Origin: Candidatus Egerieimonas intestinavium
Lineage (GTDB): Bacteria; Bacillota; Clostridia; Lachnospirales; Lachnospiraceae
Direction of reading: 5' to 3'
NCBI GenBank assembly: GCA_018711815.1
Contig: DVHU01000091.1
Coordinates: forward strand, 1-61,603
DNA length: 61,603 nt
The first letter of the stretch is position 1; every line of letters starts with the position of its first letter. Both the position numbers and the translations under genes were made by a program. The notes beneath the pieces were generated by a model, which saw only the letters and a program-made list of their open reading frames with translations, ran no database searches and was not told where the DNA came from. Positions 16,533-26,082 of the stretch are shown here, one piece after another.

Positions 16533-17747
16533 ATGGCAAAGGAACGATTGCGGCGGGGGTATACCACCGGCTCCTGCGCGGCAGCCGCCGCCGGCGCGGC
16601 GGCGAGGATGCTGCTGTCCGGCGGCCGGGTGGAGGAGGTACTCCTGGAGACACCCAAGGGGGTCATTCTGAGGCTGGATATCGAGGATATCCGGCGGGGC
16701 GGAGGACTTCCTGAGAGTAAGACCGGTTCAAAGATAGCCCAGGGCCAGGGCACCGCCGGGGAAATGCCGGGGGCAATATCCGGGGAGTGGGTTTCCTGCG
16801 CCGTGCGCAAGGACGGCGGGGACGACCCGGATGTGACCACGGGGATGCTGATCTGCGCCCGGGTGTGGAGGCAAGCCTCCCCCGGCGTGACCATCGACGG
16901 AGGTCCGGGGGTGGGACGAGTCACCAGAAAGGGCCTCGACCAGCCGGTGGGAGCCGCGGCCATCAACCGGGTTCCCCGGGAGATGATCAAAAGAGAGGCG
17001 GAGAAGGCCTGCCGGGAGTTTGGCTATACCGGCGGCCTTCAGGTGGAGATCTTCGCTCCCAGGGGGGAGGAGATCGCCGCAAAGACCTTTAACCCCCGGC
17101 TGGGCATAGAGGGCGGCATCTCCATCCTGGGCACCAGCGGCATCGTTATTCCCATGAGCGAGGAGGCTCTGATCGCCAGCATCCGGGTGGAGATGCGGAT
17201 GCTTCTGGCAAACGGAGGCGAATATCTGGTGATCTCCCCGGGAAATTACGGGGAGACCTTTTCCCGCCAGCTGCAAGGGTTGGATCTGACCTACGCCATG
17301 AAGTGCAGCAACTACGTGGGGGAGACCCTGGATATGGCCCGGGAGCTGGGGGTGAAGGGAATTCTCTTCATCGCCCACATCGGAAAATTTATCAAGGTCT
17401 CCGGGGGAATCATGAATACCCACTCCAAAAACAGCGACAGCCGGGCGGAGCTTTTGGCGGCCCAGGCTCTGCGGGCCGGGGCGGACGCGGCCACGGCGTT
17501 GGAGCTTTTGGGGACCGTCACCACGGAGGAGGGCTTGGCGATCCTGGAGAGGGAGGGCCTGCTGAAGCCGGCCATGGAGGAGACGGTGAGCCGGGCAGCC
17601 CGGTATCTGCAGAAAAGGGCCGGGGAGGAAGTGCAGGTGGGATTGATCTTATTTTCCAACGTGTACGGCCTGCTGGGTCAAAGCAGCCTGGCGGGGGAGC
17701 TGACAGAGAAAATCAATAAACAAAAGAAATACAGACAGGAGAGATAA
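16533..17747 (+). CDS. cbiD: Cobalt-precorrin-5B C1-methyltransferase
   Basis: A 404-residue CbiD, first gene of the cobalamin operon. The family signature RRGYTTGSCAAAAAGAAAR is at the N-terminus, and the conserved block ISPGNYGETFSRQL follows in the second half. CbiD adds the C1 methyl group during anaerobic corrin ring contraction. I place the start at 16533, which has GGGAGGA 3 bases upstream and begins just before the signature. The same frame is open back to 16326 but that would translate the terminator hairpin. The next gene starts two bases after its stop. Confidence 0.93.
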   Translation: MAKERLRRGYTTGSCAAAAAGAAARMLLSGGRVEEVLLETPKGVILRLDIEDIRRGGGLPESKTGSKIAQGQGTAGEMPGAISGEWVSCAVRKDGGDDPDVTTGMLICARVWRQASPGVTIDGGPGVGRVTRKGLDQPVGAAAINRVPREMIKREAEKACREFGYTGGLQVEIFAPRGEEIAAKTFNPRLGIEGGISILGTSGIVIPMSEEALIASIRVEMRMLLANGGEYLVISPGNYGETFSRQLQGLDLTYAMKCSNYVGETLDMARELGVKGILFIAHIGKFIKVSGGIMNTHSKNSDSRAELLAAQALRAGADAATALELLGTVTTEEGLAILEREGLLKPAMEETVSRAARYLQKRAGEEVQVGLILFSNVYGLLGQSSLAGELTEKINKQKKYRQER

Positions 17748-17748
17748 A

Positions 17749-18435
17749 ATGACAGGTACATTATACGGCGTGGGCGTGGGCCCGGGAGATCCGGAGCTTC
17801 TGACCTTAAAGGCCCTGAGGCTGATCCGGGAGAGCCAGGTGATCGCGGTGCCCGGAGCCAGCGTCACGGAGACGGTGGCCTACAAGATTGTAAAGCAGGC
17901 TTATCCGGCCCTGGATGAGAAGGAACTTATAGGCCTGGAGATGCCCATGACTAAGGATGAGAAGCTTTTGAAAGAGAGCCATGACCGGGCAGCGGCGGCG
18001 GTGGAGGAATGTCTGCGGGCGGGAAAGGATGTGGCCTTTCTTACCCTGGGAGACCCCACGGTCTATTCCACCTACCTGTACGTCCATAAGCGGGTGGAGG
18101 CGGACGGCTTTCCGGTGGAGATCATCAGCGGAATCACCTCCTTCTGCGCGGTGGCGGCCAGGATGAATATGGGCCTGGTGGAGAAATCCCAGCCCCTCCA
18201 CGTGATTCCGGCCTCCTACCAGATTCAGGACGCCCTGAAGCTTTCCGGCACCAAGGTATTGATGAAAGCCGGAAGGAAGATGGGGGAGGTGAAGCGGCAG
18301 CTTCTGGAGCAGCCCGGGGAAGTGGTGATGATAGAAAACTGCGGCATGGAGAAGGAGCGGTGCTACCGGGGGGCGGAGGAAATCCCTGAGGAAGCAGGCT
18401 ACTATTCTCTGATTATCGTAAAGGAGGAGCTATGA
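17749..18435 (+). CDS. cbiL: Cobalt-factor II / precorrin-2 C20-methyltransferase
   Basis: A 228-residue SAM-dependent tetrapyrrole methylase. The N-terminal GVGVGPGDPELLTLKALRLI is the family P-loop-like glycine region, and LGDPTVYSTYLYV carries the second signature of this superfamily. Sequence and position fit CbiL, which methylates C20 at the start of the cobalt-early route. It overlaps cbiF by four bases (ATGA). Confidence 0.9.
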   Translation: MTGTLYGVGVGPGDPELLTLKALRLIRESQVIAVPGASVTETVAYKIVKQAYPALDEKELIGLEMPMTKDEKLLKESHDRAAAAVEECLRAGKDVAFLTLGDPTVYSTYLYVHKRVEADGFPVEIISGITSFCAVAARMNMGLVEKSQPLHVIPASYQIQDALKLSGTKVLMKAGRKMGEVKRQLLEQPGEVVMIENCGMEKERCYRGAEEIPEEAGYYSLIIVKEEL

Positions 18436-19193
18436 TACATTTTGTGGGAGCAGGCTCAGGCGCTGCGGACCTGATCACCCTGCGGGGAAAGAAATTTTTG
18501 GAGGAGGCGGACGTGATTATCTACGCCGGCTCCCTGGTAAACCCGGAGCTTTTAAGCTATGCCCGGGAGGACTGCCAGATTTTTAACAGCGCCAAGATGA
18601 CCCTGGAGCAGGTGCTGGATGTGATGTTCCAGGCGGAGGAAGCCGGGTCCACCACCGTGCGTCTGCACACCGGGGATCCCTGTGTCTACGGGGCCATCCG
18701 GGAGCAGATGGACGCCCTGGACCAGCGGGGAATCGCCTATGATTACTGTCCCGGTGTCAGCTCCTTTTGCGGGGCGGCCTCGGCCCTGAACCTGGAGTAC
18801 ACCCTGCCCGGCGTATCCCAGAGTGTGGTGATCACCCGGATGGCGGGAAGGACGCCGGTGCCGGAAAAGGAGAGCATCGAATCCTTTGCGGCTCACGGGG
18901 CCACCATGGTGATTTTCCTGAGCACCGGCATGTTAAAGGAGCTGGAGGAACGGCTCATGGCCGGAGGCTACTCGGCGGACACCCCGGCGGCCATCGTCTA
19001 CAAGGCCACCTGGCCCGACGAGAAGAAATTTATCTGCACCGTGGGAACCCTGGCGGAGACTGCCCGGCGGGAGCAGATTACCAAGACGGCCCTGATGATC
19101 GTGGGGGACGCGGTGGCTCACCATACCTACGACCGCTCGGAACTGTACCACCCGGAATTTACCACAGAGTTTCGCCAGGGAACTCTGAGATAG
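18432..19193 (+). CDS. cbiF: Cobalt-precorrin-4 C11-methyltransferase
   Basis: A 253-residue tetrapyrrole methylase. The N-terminus HFVGAGSGAADLITLRG and the block LHTGDPCVYGAIREQMDALD are diagnostic of CbiF/CobM, as is GVSSFCGAASALNLEYTLPG. It methylates C11 of cobalt-precorrin-4. The length matches the family. It starts within the cbiL stop codon and is followed after nine bases by cbiG. Confidence 0.93.
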   Translation: MIHFVGAGSGAADLITLRGKKFLEEADVIIYAGSLVNPELLSYAREDCQIFNSAKMTLEQVLDVMFQAEEAGSTTVRLHTGDPCVYGAIREQMDALDQRGIAYDYCPGVSSFCGAASALNLEYTLPGVSQSVVITRMAGRTPVPEKESIESFAAHGATMVIFLSTGMLKELEERLMAGGYSADTPAAIVYKATWPDEKKFICTVGTLAETARREQITKTALMIVGDAVAHHTYDRSELYHPEFTTEFRQGTLR

Positions 19194-19202
19194 GAGGAGG
19201 CC

Positions 19203-20264
19203 ATGAGGGCTGCTATACTCTGCTTTACAGGCAACGGCCTGAAGCTGTCCCGGCGGGTAGCCCAGGTTCTGGAGGAGACCTGGGACGAGGTGCGCATCTA
19301 CGGAAAGAGCCGCTTCCTGGAGGGGGAGGAGGTGCTGGTGCCCAATGGCTCCCTCACCGCCTGGGCCGGGGAAATGTTCGCCTGGGCGGACAGTATCTGC
19401 TTTGTGGGCGCCGTGGGCATTGCCGTGCGGCTGATCGCCCCCTGGGTGAAGGATAAACGGACGGACCCGGCGGTGGTGGTCATGGACGAGAAGGGGGACT
19501 TCTGTATCCCCATTCTGTCGGGACATATGGGAGGAGCCAACGAGCTGGCCGGTGAACTTTCCCGGAGGCTGGACATGATTCCGGTGATCACCACGGCCAC
19601 GGACAGAAACCGGAAATTTGCGGTGGATCTCTTCGCCAGCCGTCAGCAGATGCAGATTTCCAGTATGACCTACGCCAAGGAGGTCTCCGCGGCGCTGCTG
19701 GCCGGGGAGAAGGTGGGATTTTTCAGCCCCTTTCCCGTGAGGGGCCCTCTGCCGGAGGGGCTCCTGGCCTGGGGAAATTCCTCCCCGGAGGGGGAAGCTC
19801 CCCGGCTGGGTATCAGCGTCAGCACCGATTACCGGGAACAGCCCTTTGAAAAAACCCTGTGGCTGATCCCGCCCCGGGTGGCGCTGGGAATCGGCTGCCG
19901 GAAGGATACGCCGGCCCGGCAGATCGAGTCCCTGGTGACGGAGGTCTTAAACCAGGAGCAGATCTTCCGGGAGGCGGTAAGCTGCGTGGCCACCATTGAC
20001 ATCAAGAAAAAGGAGCGGGGCCTTCTGGAGTTCTGCGACAGCTGGGGCTTGCGGCTTTACGCCTACGGAGCCCAGCAGCTGATGAATCTGGCGGGAGATT
20101 TTACGAAATCAGACTTTGTGCAGTCTGTCACAGGAGCGGATAACGTCTGCGAGCGCAGCGCCCTGCTGGCTGTGGGAAAAGGGAAACTGATACATAGAAA
20201 AACCGGGCGGGACGGCGTGACCGTGGCCCTGGCCCTGGAGAATTGGAGTGTGGATTTTGGCTAA
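19203..20264 (+). CDS. cbiG: Cobalt-precorrin-5A hydrolase (CbiG)
   Basis: A 353-residue CbiG. The central block VVVMDEKGDFCIPILSGHMG followed by GANELA is the family core, and the C-terminal domain begins near ALGIGCRKDTP and includes the SCVATIDIKKKE segment. CbiG opens the delta-lactone and releases acetaldehyde in the anaerobic pathway, which confirms that this organism uses the oxygen-independent route. GGAGGAGG precedes the start. Its end overlaps the start of cbiH. Confidence 0.93.
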   Translation: MRAAILCFTGNGLKLSRRVAQVLEETWDEVRIYGKSRFLEGEEVLVPNGSLTAWAGEMFAWADSICFVGAVGIAVRLIAPWVKDKRTDPAVVVMDEKGDFCIPILSGHMGGANELAGELSRRLDMIPVITTATDRNRKFAVDLFASRQQMQISSMTYAKEVSAALLAGEKVGFFSPFPVRGPLPEGLLAWGNSSPEGEAPRLGISVSTDYREQPFEKTLWLIPPRVALGIGCRKDTPARQIESLVTEVLNQEQIFREAVSCVATIDIKKKERGLLEFCDSWGLRLYAYGAQQLMNLAGDFTKSDFVQSVTGADNVCERSALLAVGKGKLIHRKTGRDGVTVALALENWSVDFG

Positions 20265-20988
20265 GATATATGTGGTAGGAATTGGACCGGGAAGCTATGA
20301 GGAGATGACCCTGCGGGCGGCAAAGGCCCTGCAGGAGAGCCATGTGATCGTGGGCTATACCGTGTACGTGGATTTGGTAAAAGAGCATTTCGCGGGGAAG
20401 GAATTTCTGACCACCCCCATGAAAAAAGAGGTGGAGCGCTGTGTGCTGGCCTTTGAGGAGGCAAAAAAGGGTAAAACCGTGGCCATGATCTGCAGCGGGG
20501 ACGCGGGAGTCTACGGCATGGCGGGCCTGATGTACCAAGTGGGCGCGGACTACCCGGAGGTGGAGCTGGAGATCATTTCCGGCACCACCGCGGCCACGGC
20601 GGGGGCCGCCGTTTTGGGCGCGCCCCTGATTCACGACTTCTGTCTGATCAGCCTCAGCGATCTTCTGACTCCCTGGGAGAAGATCGAGGCCCGGCTGCTG
20701 CACGCGGCGGAGGCGGATTTCGTCATCTGTCTCTATAACCCCTCCAGCAAAAAGCGCCACGATTACCTGCAGAAGGCCTGCGATCTGATGCTGCGCCACA
20801 AGAGCCCGGACACCGTCTGCGGCCTGGTGGGCAACATCGGCCGGGAGGGCCAGCACAGCCGGGTGCTGACCTTAAAGGAGCTGCGGGAGACCCCGGTGGA
20901 CATGTTTACCACGGTATTTATCGGCAATGGTCAGACGGAAAATATTGGGGGCAAGATGGTGACCCCCAGAGGATACCGAAATGTGTAA
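20248..20988 (+). CDS. cbiH: Cobalt-precorrin-3 C17-methyltransferase
   Basis: A 246-residue methylase with YVVGIGPGSYEEMTLRA and GYTVYVDLV at the N-terminus and SGDAGVYGMAGLMYQ in the middle, which mark CbiH/CobJ. It methylates C17 and drives ring contraction. There is no ATG at the N-terminus: the likely starts are GTG at 20248 (17-base overlap with cbiG) or TTG at 20257, which sits after GGAG at suitable spacing. I keep 20248, but the TTG start would remove only three residues. It overlaps the next gene by eight bases. Confidence 0.92.
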   Translation: MWILAKIYVVGIGPGSYEEMTLRAAKALQESHVIVGYTVYVDLVKEHFAGKEFLTTPMKKEVERCVLAFEEAKKGKTVAMICSGDAGVYGMAGLMYQVGADYPEVELEIISGTTAATAGAAVLGAPLIHDFCLISLSDLLTPWEKIEARLLHAAEADFVICLYNPSSKKRHDYLQKACDLMLRHKSPDTVCGLVGNIGREGQHSRVLTLKELRETPVDMFTTVFIGNGQTENIGGKMVTPRGYRNV

Positions 20989-23125
20989 GCTTTTACTTTT
21001 CGCAGGGACCCGGGAGGGCAGGGAGCTGGCGGAGTTTTGCGGCAGCCGGGGCATCTCGGCCCAGGTCTGCGTGGCCACGGAGTACGGGGAGCAGCTGCTT
21101 CCCAAAGGCCAGGGGCTTAAGATTTCCCATCAGCGCCTGACAAAGCAGGAGATGGAGGGGCTGATGGAGGAGCTTCAGGGCCCCCTGGTCATCGACGCCA
21201 CCCACCCCTACGCGGCGGCGGTGACGGAAAATATCCAGGCCGCCTGCCAAAAAACCGGCTGTCAGTACCTGCGGCTGGTGCGGGAGGAAACTGCAGTCCG
21301 GGATGAGGATGTGGTCTGGGTGGACTCCACAAGAAGCGCAGTGGACTATCTGGAGGGGCAGGAGGGAAGGATCCTGGCGGTGACCGGCAGCAAGGAGCTG
21401 GCGGAATACACCCGGCTGACCAATTACCGGGAGCGGGTTTTCGCCCGGGTGCTCTCCCTGGCCTCTGTGGCCGCCTCCTGCCGGGAGCTGGGCTTCGAGG
21501 GAAAAAATCTGATCTGTATGCAGGGGCCCTTCAGCCGGGAGCTGAACGCGGCCATGATCCGGCAGCTGGGAACCCGCTTTCTGGTGACTAAGGAGTCGGG
21601 CAGCACCGGGGGCTTCCTGGAGAAGTACCAGGCGGCCAGAGACACCGGTTCTGTGCTGGTGGTGATCGGGCGGCCCCGTCGGGAGGAGGGCTTAAGCCTG
21701 AGTCAGTGCAAGGAGTTTCTGGCCCGGCGGTTCTGCGTTCCCGAGGAAGGCGGCGCTGAGCCCGGCCAGTCCCGGGATGCTGCCGGAGGGAAATCCGGGG
21801 CTGCGGGGAAGGAAAAGGCCCCCGTCCCCGGGAGAGAAAAGGCCGTTGACCTGGGAGAAGAAAGACCTGCCGCCGGGTGGCCGGCCATTTCCCTGGTGGG
21901 AATCGGCATGGGCGATTCCGGAACCATGACTAGGGAGGCATGGCAGGCCATCCGGGAGGCCCAGCTGATTGTGGGCGCCGAAAGAATGGTGAAGGCGGTG
22001 GCCTTCCCGGATCAGGAGAGGGCCTTCGCCTACGAGCCTCGGAAGATCGCCCGGATTATCCGGGAGCATCCCGGCTGCCGGCGGGTGGCGGTGGTGCTCT
22101 CCGGGGATGTGGGCTTCTACAGCGGCGCCCGAAAGCTTCTGGAGGCGCTGCCGGAGGATACCCGCCTGATCTGCGGCATTTCCTCCCCGGTATATTTCTG
22201 CTCCCGGCTGAAAATCGCCTGGGAGGATGTGACCATGGCCAGCCTTCACGGCCGGGCCCAGAACCTGATTGGAAAGATCCGCACCCATCGGAAGGTATTC
22301 GCCCTGGTGGGGACAGAAGGCGGAGTGGGGGAGCTGTGCCAGAAGCTTCTGGACTACGGTCTCTCCCAGGTGAGGGTCCATGTGGGCCAGAGGCTCTCCT
22401 ATGCGGATGAACAGATCAGCTCCGGGACTCCGGCGGACTTTGCGGGAAGGCTCACGGACAAGCTCTCCGTGGTGCTGGTGGAAAATCCCCAGGCCCGGCA
22501 GAATCCCGTAACCCACGGGATTCCCGACGAGGCCTTCCTGCGGGAGAAGGTGCCCATGACCAAGGAGGAGGTTCGGGACATCTCCCTGTCCAAGCTGCGG
22601 CTGACCCGGCAGGCGGTGATCTACGATGTGGGGGCCGGCACGGGCTCCGTATCCATCGAGATGGCCCTGCAGGCCGAGGAGGGCACAGTCTACGCGGTGG
22701 AGAAAAAGCCGGAGGCGGTGGAGCTTCTGAAAAAGAATAAGAAAAAATTTGCCGCCGATAACCTGGAGATTATCGAGGGGCTGGCCCCGGAGGCTTTAAG
22801 GGGCCTGCCTGCCCCCAGCCATGTGTTTGTGGGGGGCTCCTCCGGGAATTTGAGGGCAATCCTTCAGCTGGCCTTAAACAAAAATCCCCGGGTGCGGATC
22901 GTGGTAAACGCCATCGCCCTGGAGACGGTGGCGGAGGCCGTGGTCTGCTTGAAGGAGCTGCCGGTGACCGACACGGATATTGTCCAGGTATCCGTGGCCC
23001 GGGCCAGAAAACTTGGCAGCTACCAGATGATGATGGGCCAGAACCCGGTGTACGTGCTGTCCTGCAGCGGCGCCGGGGATCAAGAGCCGGAAAATACAAA
23101 AAAGGATGGAGGCGAGAGCCCATGA
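20981..23125 (+). CDS. cbiJET: Fused CbiJ-CbiE-CbiT (precorrin-6A reductase, C5/C15-methyltransferase and decarboxylase)
   Basis: A 714-residue protein joining three pathway enzymes. Residues 1-255 are a CbiJ/CobK reductase (LLLFAGTREGRELAEF at the start, IDATHPYAAAVTENI near 71). A flexible Gly/Ala/Lys/Glu-rich linker covers about 255-300. Residues 300-505 are a CbiE methylase (LVGIGMGDSGTMTREAWQAI, later LSGDVGFYSGARKLL). Residues 515-700 are CbiT with the SAM site YDVGAGTGSVSIEMA. Together they reduce precorrin-6A, methylate C5 and C15 and decarboxylate the C12 side chain. CbiE-CbiT fusions (CobL) are well known; adding CbiJ in front is less common. The start overlaps cbiH; the stop overlaps cbiA by four bases. 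Confidence 0.92.
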   Translation: MCKLLLFAGTREGRELAEFCGSRGISAQVCVATEYGEQLLPKGQGLKISHQRLTKQEMEGLMEELQGPLVIDATHPYAAAVTENIQAACQKTGCQYLRLVREETAVRDEDVVWVDSTRSAVDYLEGQEGRILAVTGSKELAEYTRLTNYRERVFARVLSLASVAASCRELGFEGKNLICMQGPFSRELNAAMIRQLGTRFLVTKESGSTGGFLEKYQAARDTGSVLVVIGRPRREEGLSLSQCKEFLARRFCVPEEGGAEPGQSRDAAGGKSGAAGKEKAPVPGREKAVDLGEERPAAGWPAISLVGIGMGDSGTMTREAWQAIREAQLIVGAERMVKAVAFPDQERAFAYEPRKIARIIREHPGCRRVAVVLSGDVGFYSGARKLLEALPEDTRLICGISSPVYFCSRLKIAWEDVTMASLHGRAQNLIGKIRTHRKVFALVGTEGGVGELCQKLLDYGLSQVRVHVGQRLSYADEQISSGTPADFAGRLTDKLSVVLVENPQARQNPVTHGIPDEAFLREKVPMTKEEVRDISLSKLRLTRQAVIYDVGAGTGSVSIEMALQAEEGTVYAVEKKPEAVELLKKNKKKFAADNLEIIEGLAPEALRGLPAPSHVFVGGSSGNLRAILQLALNKNPRVRIVVNAIALETVAEAVVCLKELPVTDTDIVQVSVARARKLGSYQMMMGQNPVYVLSCSGAGDQEPENTKKDGGESP

Positions 23126-24495
23126 GGCTGCCGAGGATTCTGCTGGCTGCCGGAGCCAGCGGCAGCGGAAAGACGCTGATTACCTGCGGGCTTCTGGAGG
23201 CCTTAAAGAGAAGGGGCTTAACCCCGGCGGCCTTCAAGTGCGGGCCCGATTACATAGACCCCATGTTTCACACCAAGGTCCTGGGGATCAAAAGCAGGAA
23301 CCTGGATACCTTCTTCGCGGACCGGGAGACAGTAAATTATCTGCTGGCCCAAAACGGCGCCGGCAGCTCTCTGGCGGTGATGGAGGGCGTCATGGGCTAC
23401 TACGACGGGGTGGGAGGGATCTCCACCTGGGCCGGAGCCTACGACCTGGCCGACGCCACGGGAACCCCGGCGGTGCTGCTGGTGAACAGCAAGGGCATGA
23501 GTCTGTCTCTGGCGGCCTACATCAAGGGATTTCTGGAATATAAGGCGGACAGCCATATCCGGGGAGTGATCTTCAACCGCATGTCCCCCATGCTCTACCC
23601 CCGAATGAAGAAGCTGGTGGAGGAGGAGCTGGGGGTTACCTGCTACGGCTATGTGCCGGAGGTGAAGGACTGCCTTCTGGAGAGCCGCCATCTGGGGCTG
23701 GTGCTGCCCCAGGAGGTGGAGGACTTAAAGGGCCGGGTGGAGCGCCTGGCCCGGATTTTGGAGGAGAGCCTGGATCTGGAGGGGCTCATCCGTCTGGCGG
23801 AGACGGCCCCGGAGCTTCCAGAGGGATGCCCGCAAAGACTTGACTCGGTTTTGAAGGACGGAGCCTATCCGGTGCGGGTGGCGGTGGCCCGGGATGAGGC
23901 CTTCTGCTTCCTCTACGAGGATAATCTTCAGCTTTTGCGCCGGCTGGGGGCCTCTCTGGTGGAATTTTCTCCCCTTCACCAGAAAAAGCTGCCGGAAAAT
24001 ATCCAGGGGCTTCTGCTTCCGGGAGGCTACCCGGAGCTGTATGCCCGGCAGCTATCAGAAAACAGCTCCATGAGAGAGAGCCTCCGGCGTGCCCTTGAGG
24101 AGGGCTTAGTCTGCCTGGCGGAGTGCGGCGGCTTTCTCTATCTCCAGCAGAGCCTGGAGGATATGGAGGGAAGAGAGTGGCCCATGGTGGGAGCCCTGGG
24201 GGGAAGAGGCTATTACACCGGGAAGCTGTCCCGGTTCGGCTATCTGACTCTGAAGGGAGGCATGGCCTTTGGACAATCGGTGGGCGAGCTCCCTGCCCAT
24301 GAGTTTCACTATTATGACACCACGGAGAACGGCGGCAGTTTTCGGGGGGAGAAACCCTTAAGCCGCCGGGGATGGGACTGCATGGTCAGCCGGGAGAACC
24401 TGCTGGCGGGCTTCCCCCATCTGTACTACTACGGCAACCCGCGTCTGGCGGGGGCATTTTTGAAGAAATGCCGGGAAAGGAAGGAAAGAGGATGA
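23122..24495 (+). CDS. cbiA: Cobyrinic acid a,c-diamide synthase
   Basis: A 457-residue amidotransferase that amidates the a and c side chains of cobyrinate. The N-terminal ATPase domain starts LLAAGASGSGKTLITCGLLE. The C-terminal class I glutaminase-like domain shows GLLLPGGYPELYA and CLAECGGFLYL with the catalytic cysteine, and ends in the usual HEFHYYD region. The length is normal. It is coupled by ATGA overlaps to cbiJET upstream and cobT downstream. Confidence 0.94.
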   Translation: MRLPRILLAAGASGSGKTLITCGLLEALKRRGLTPAAFKCGPDYIDPMFHTKVLGIKSRNLDTFFADRETVNYLLAQNGAGSSLAVMEGVMGYYDGVGGISTWAGAYDLADATGTPAVLLVNSKGMSLSLAAYIKGFLEYKADSHIRGVIFNRMSPMLYPRMKKLVEEELGVTCYGYVPEVKDCLLESRHLGLVLPQEVEDLKGRVERLARILEESLDLEGLIRLAETAPELPEGCPQRLDSVLKDGAYPVRVAVARDEAFCFLYEDNLQLLRRLGASLVEFSPLHQKKLPENIQGLLLPGGYPELYARQLSENSSMRESLRRALEEGLVCLAECGGFLYLQQSLEDMEGREWPMVGALGGRGYYTGKLSRFGYLTLKGGMAFGQSVGELPAHEFHYYDTTENGGSFRGEKPLSRRGWDCMVSRENLLAGFPHLYYYGNPRLAGAFLKKCRERKERG

Positions 24496-25541
24496 ATCTG
24501 CAGGAGACAATCGAGGCGGTAAAGCCTTTGGATAGAGAAGCCATGGAGAGGACGAAAAAGCGCTGGGACAGTATCGCTCACCCCCTGCACTCCCTGGGCA
24601 AGCTGGAGGACGCCCTGGTGCAGATCGCGGGGATCACCGGCAGCGACCGCATCGACCTGAGTAAGCGGGCCCTGGTGGTCATGTGCGCGGACAACGGCGT
24701 GGTGGAGGAGGGCGTCACCCAGACCGGGCAGGAGATCACCCTTCTGGTGGCGGAAAACCTGAAAAAGGGCCAGGCGGCCTCCAGCATCATGAGCCAGGTG
24801 GCCGGAGCCCAGGTGGTTCCTGTGGACGTGGGCATCAACAGCCAGAGCAGCATCCGAAACCGGAAGGTGGCCTGGGGTACCAAAAACATGGCTAAGGAGC
24901 CGGCCATGACCCGGGAACAGGCGGTGGAGGCCCTGGAGGTGGGCATTTCCACGGCTCAGGAGCTGTGCCGGGAGGGCTATAGGATTCTGGCCACCGGGGA
25001 GATGGGAATCGGAAATACCACCACCAGCAGCGCTGTGGCATCCGTTCTCCTGGATCGTCCGGTGGAGGAGATGACCGGCCGGGGGGCCGGCCTGTCCACC
25101 GAAGGGTTAAAAAAGAAGATCGCGGTCATCGGGCAGGCCATCCGGCTGCACAATCCCCAGGCGGAGGATCCCCTGGACGTGCTGGCCAAGGTGGGCGGCT
25201 TTGATCTGGCCGGGATGGCCGGGGTATTCCTGGGGGGAGCGGCCTTGGGAATACCGGTGGTCATCGACGGATTTATCTCCGGGGTGGCGGCCCTCCTTGC
25301 GGCCCGGCTGTGCCCTTTGGCCAAGGATTACATGCTGGCCTCCCACCTGTCCAAGGAGCCGGCGGCCCGTCTGGTGCTGGATGCCCTGGGCAAGGAGCCC
25401 TTCCTGACCTGTGATATGAGCCTGGGGGAGGGCACCGGCGCGGTGACCCTCTATCCCCTGCTGGATATGGCCTGCGCCATCTACAGCCGGCTGGGCAGCT
25501 TTGACGACGTGGAGATGGAGGCCTACGTGCCCCTGGACTAA
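24492..25541 (+). CDS. cobT: Nicotinate-nucleotide--dimethylbenzimidazole phosphoribosyltransferase
   Basis: A 349-residue CobT. Family blocks are LDSLGKLE-like HSLGKLEDALVQIAG near residue 35, MCADNGVVEEGVTQTG, GEMGIGNTTTSSAV and the C-terminal GEGTGAVTLYPLLDMA, which contains the catalytic glutamate. It makes alpha-ribazole phosphate for the lower ligand. I choose 24492, which overlaps the cbiA stop as ATGA and follows GGAAAGAGG. An earlier in-frame start would lie well inside cbiA. No bza genes for making dimethylbenzimidazole are in the window, so the lower-ligand base may be taken up or be another benzimidazole or purine. Confidence 0.93.
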   Translation: MNLQETIEAVKPLDREAMERTKKRWDSIAHPLHSLGKLEDALVQIAGITGSDRIDLSKRALVVMCADNGVVEEGVTQTGQEITLLVAENLKKGQAASSIMSQVAGAQVVPVDVGINSQSSIRNRKVAWGTKNMAKEPAMTREQAVEALEVGISTAQELCREGYRILATGEMGIGNTTTSSAVASVLLDRPVEEMTGRGAGLSTEGLKKKIAVIGQAIRLHNPQAEDPLDVLAKVGGFDLAGMAGVFLGGAALGIPVVIDGFISGVAALLAARLCPLAKDYMLASHLSKEPAARLVLDALGKEPFLTCDMSLGEGTGAVTLYPLLDMACAIYSRLGSFDDVEMEAYVPLD

Positions 25542-25552
25542 AGGAGAGTAGT

Positions 25553-26077
25553 ATGCTGCATTTGATTACGGGGGGCAGCGGCAGCGGAAAGTCCGCCTAC
25601 GCGGAACAGTGTATTTTGGACTTCGGCGCCCTGCCCCGGATTTACATCGCCACCATGTACCCCTTCGATGAGGAGAGCCACCGGAGGATCGCCCGGCACC
25701 GGGAAATGCGCCGGGAGAAACAGTTTTCCACGGTGGAGTGTTTTACTAACTTAAAAGAAGTGCAGGTGCCCGCCGGGGCTAATGTGCTGCTGGAGTGCCT
25801 CTCTAACCTGACGGCCAACGAGCTTTACCAGGAGGGGGGAGCCGGGGAGGGGACGGAGGAAGCCGTCCTGGAGGGGGTAGAGAGCCTGCTGGGGCAGGCG
25901 GAAAATCTGGTGATCGTCACCAATGAGATTTTTTCCGACGGAATTCTCTATGACCGGGAGACCCGGCGCTACCAGAAGCTTCTGGGCAGCTTAAACCGGA
26001 GGCTGGCGGCCCGGGCAGACCGGGTGACGGAGGTGGTCTATGGGATCCCCCTGACCGTGAAGAAAGGAGAGGCGTAA
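25553..26077 (+). CDS. cobU: Adenosylcobinamide kinase / adenosylcobinamide-phosphate guanylyltransferase
   Basis: A 174-residue CobU. The P-loop ITGGSGSGKSAYAEQ is at the N-terminus, followed by YIATMYPFDEESHRRIARHR with the histidine that is guanylylated in the family, and the end VVYGIPLTVK. It phosphorylates and guanylylates the aminopropanol arm during nucleotide loop assembly. AAAGGAGAG precedes the start. A shorter paralogue lies at 26896, beyond cobS. Confidence 0.92.
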   Translation: MLHLITGGSGSGKSAYAEQCILDFGALPRIYIATMYPFDEESHRRIARHREMRREKQFSTVECFTNLKEVQVPAGANVLLECLSNLTANELYQEGGAGEGTEEAVLEGVESLLGQAENLVIVTNEIFSDGILYDRETRRYQKLLGSLNRRLAARADRVTEVVYGIPLTVKKGEA

Positions 26078-26082
26078 GAGGA

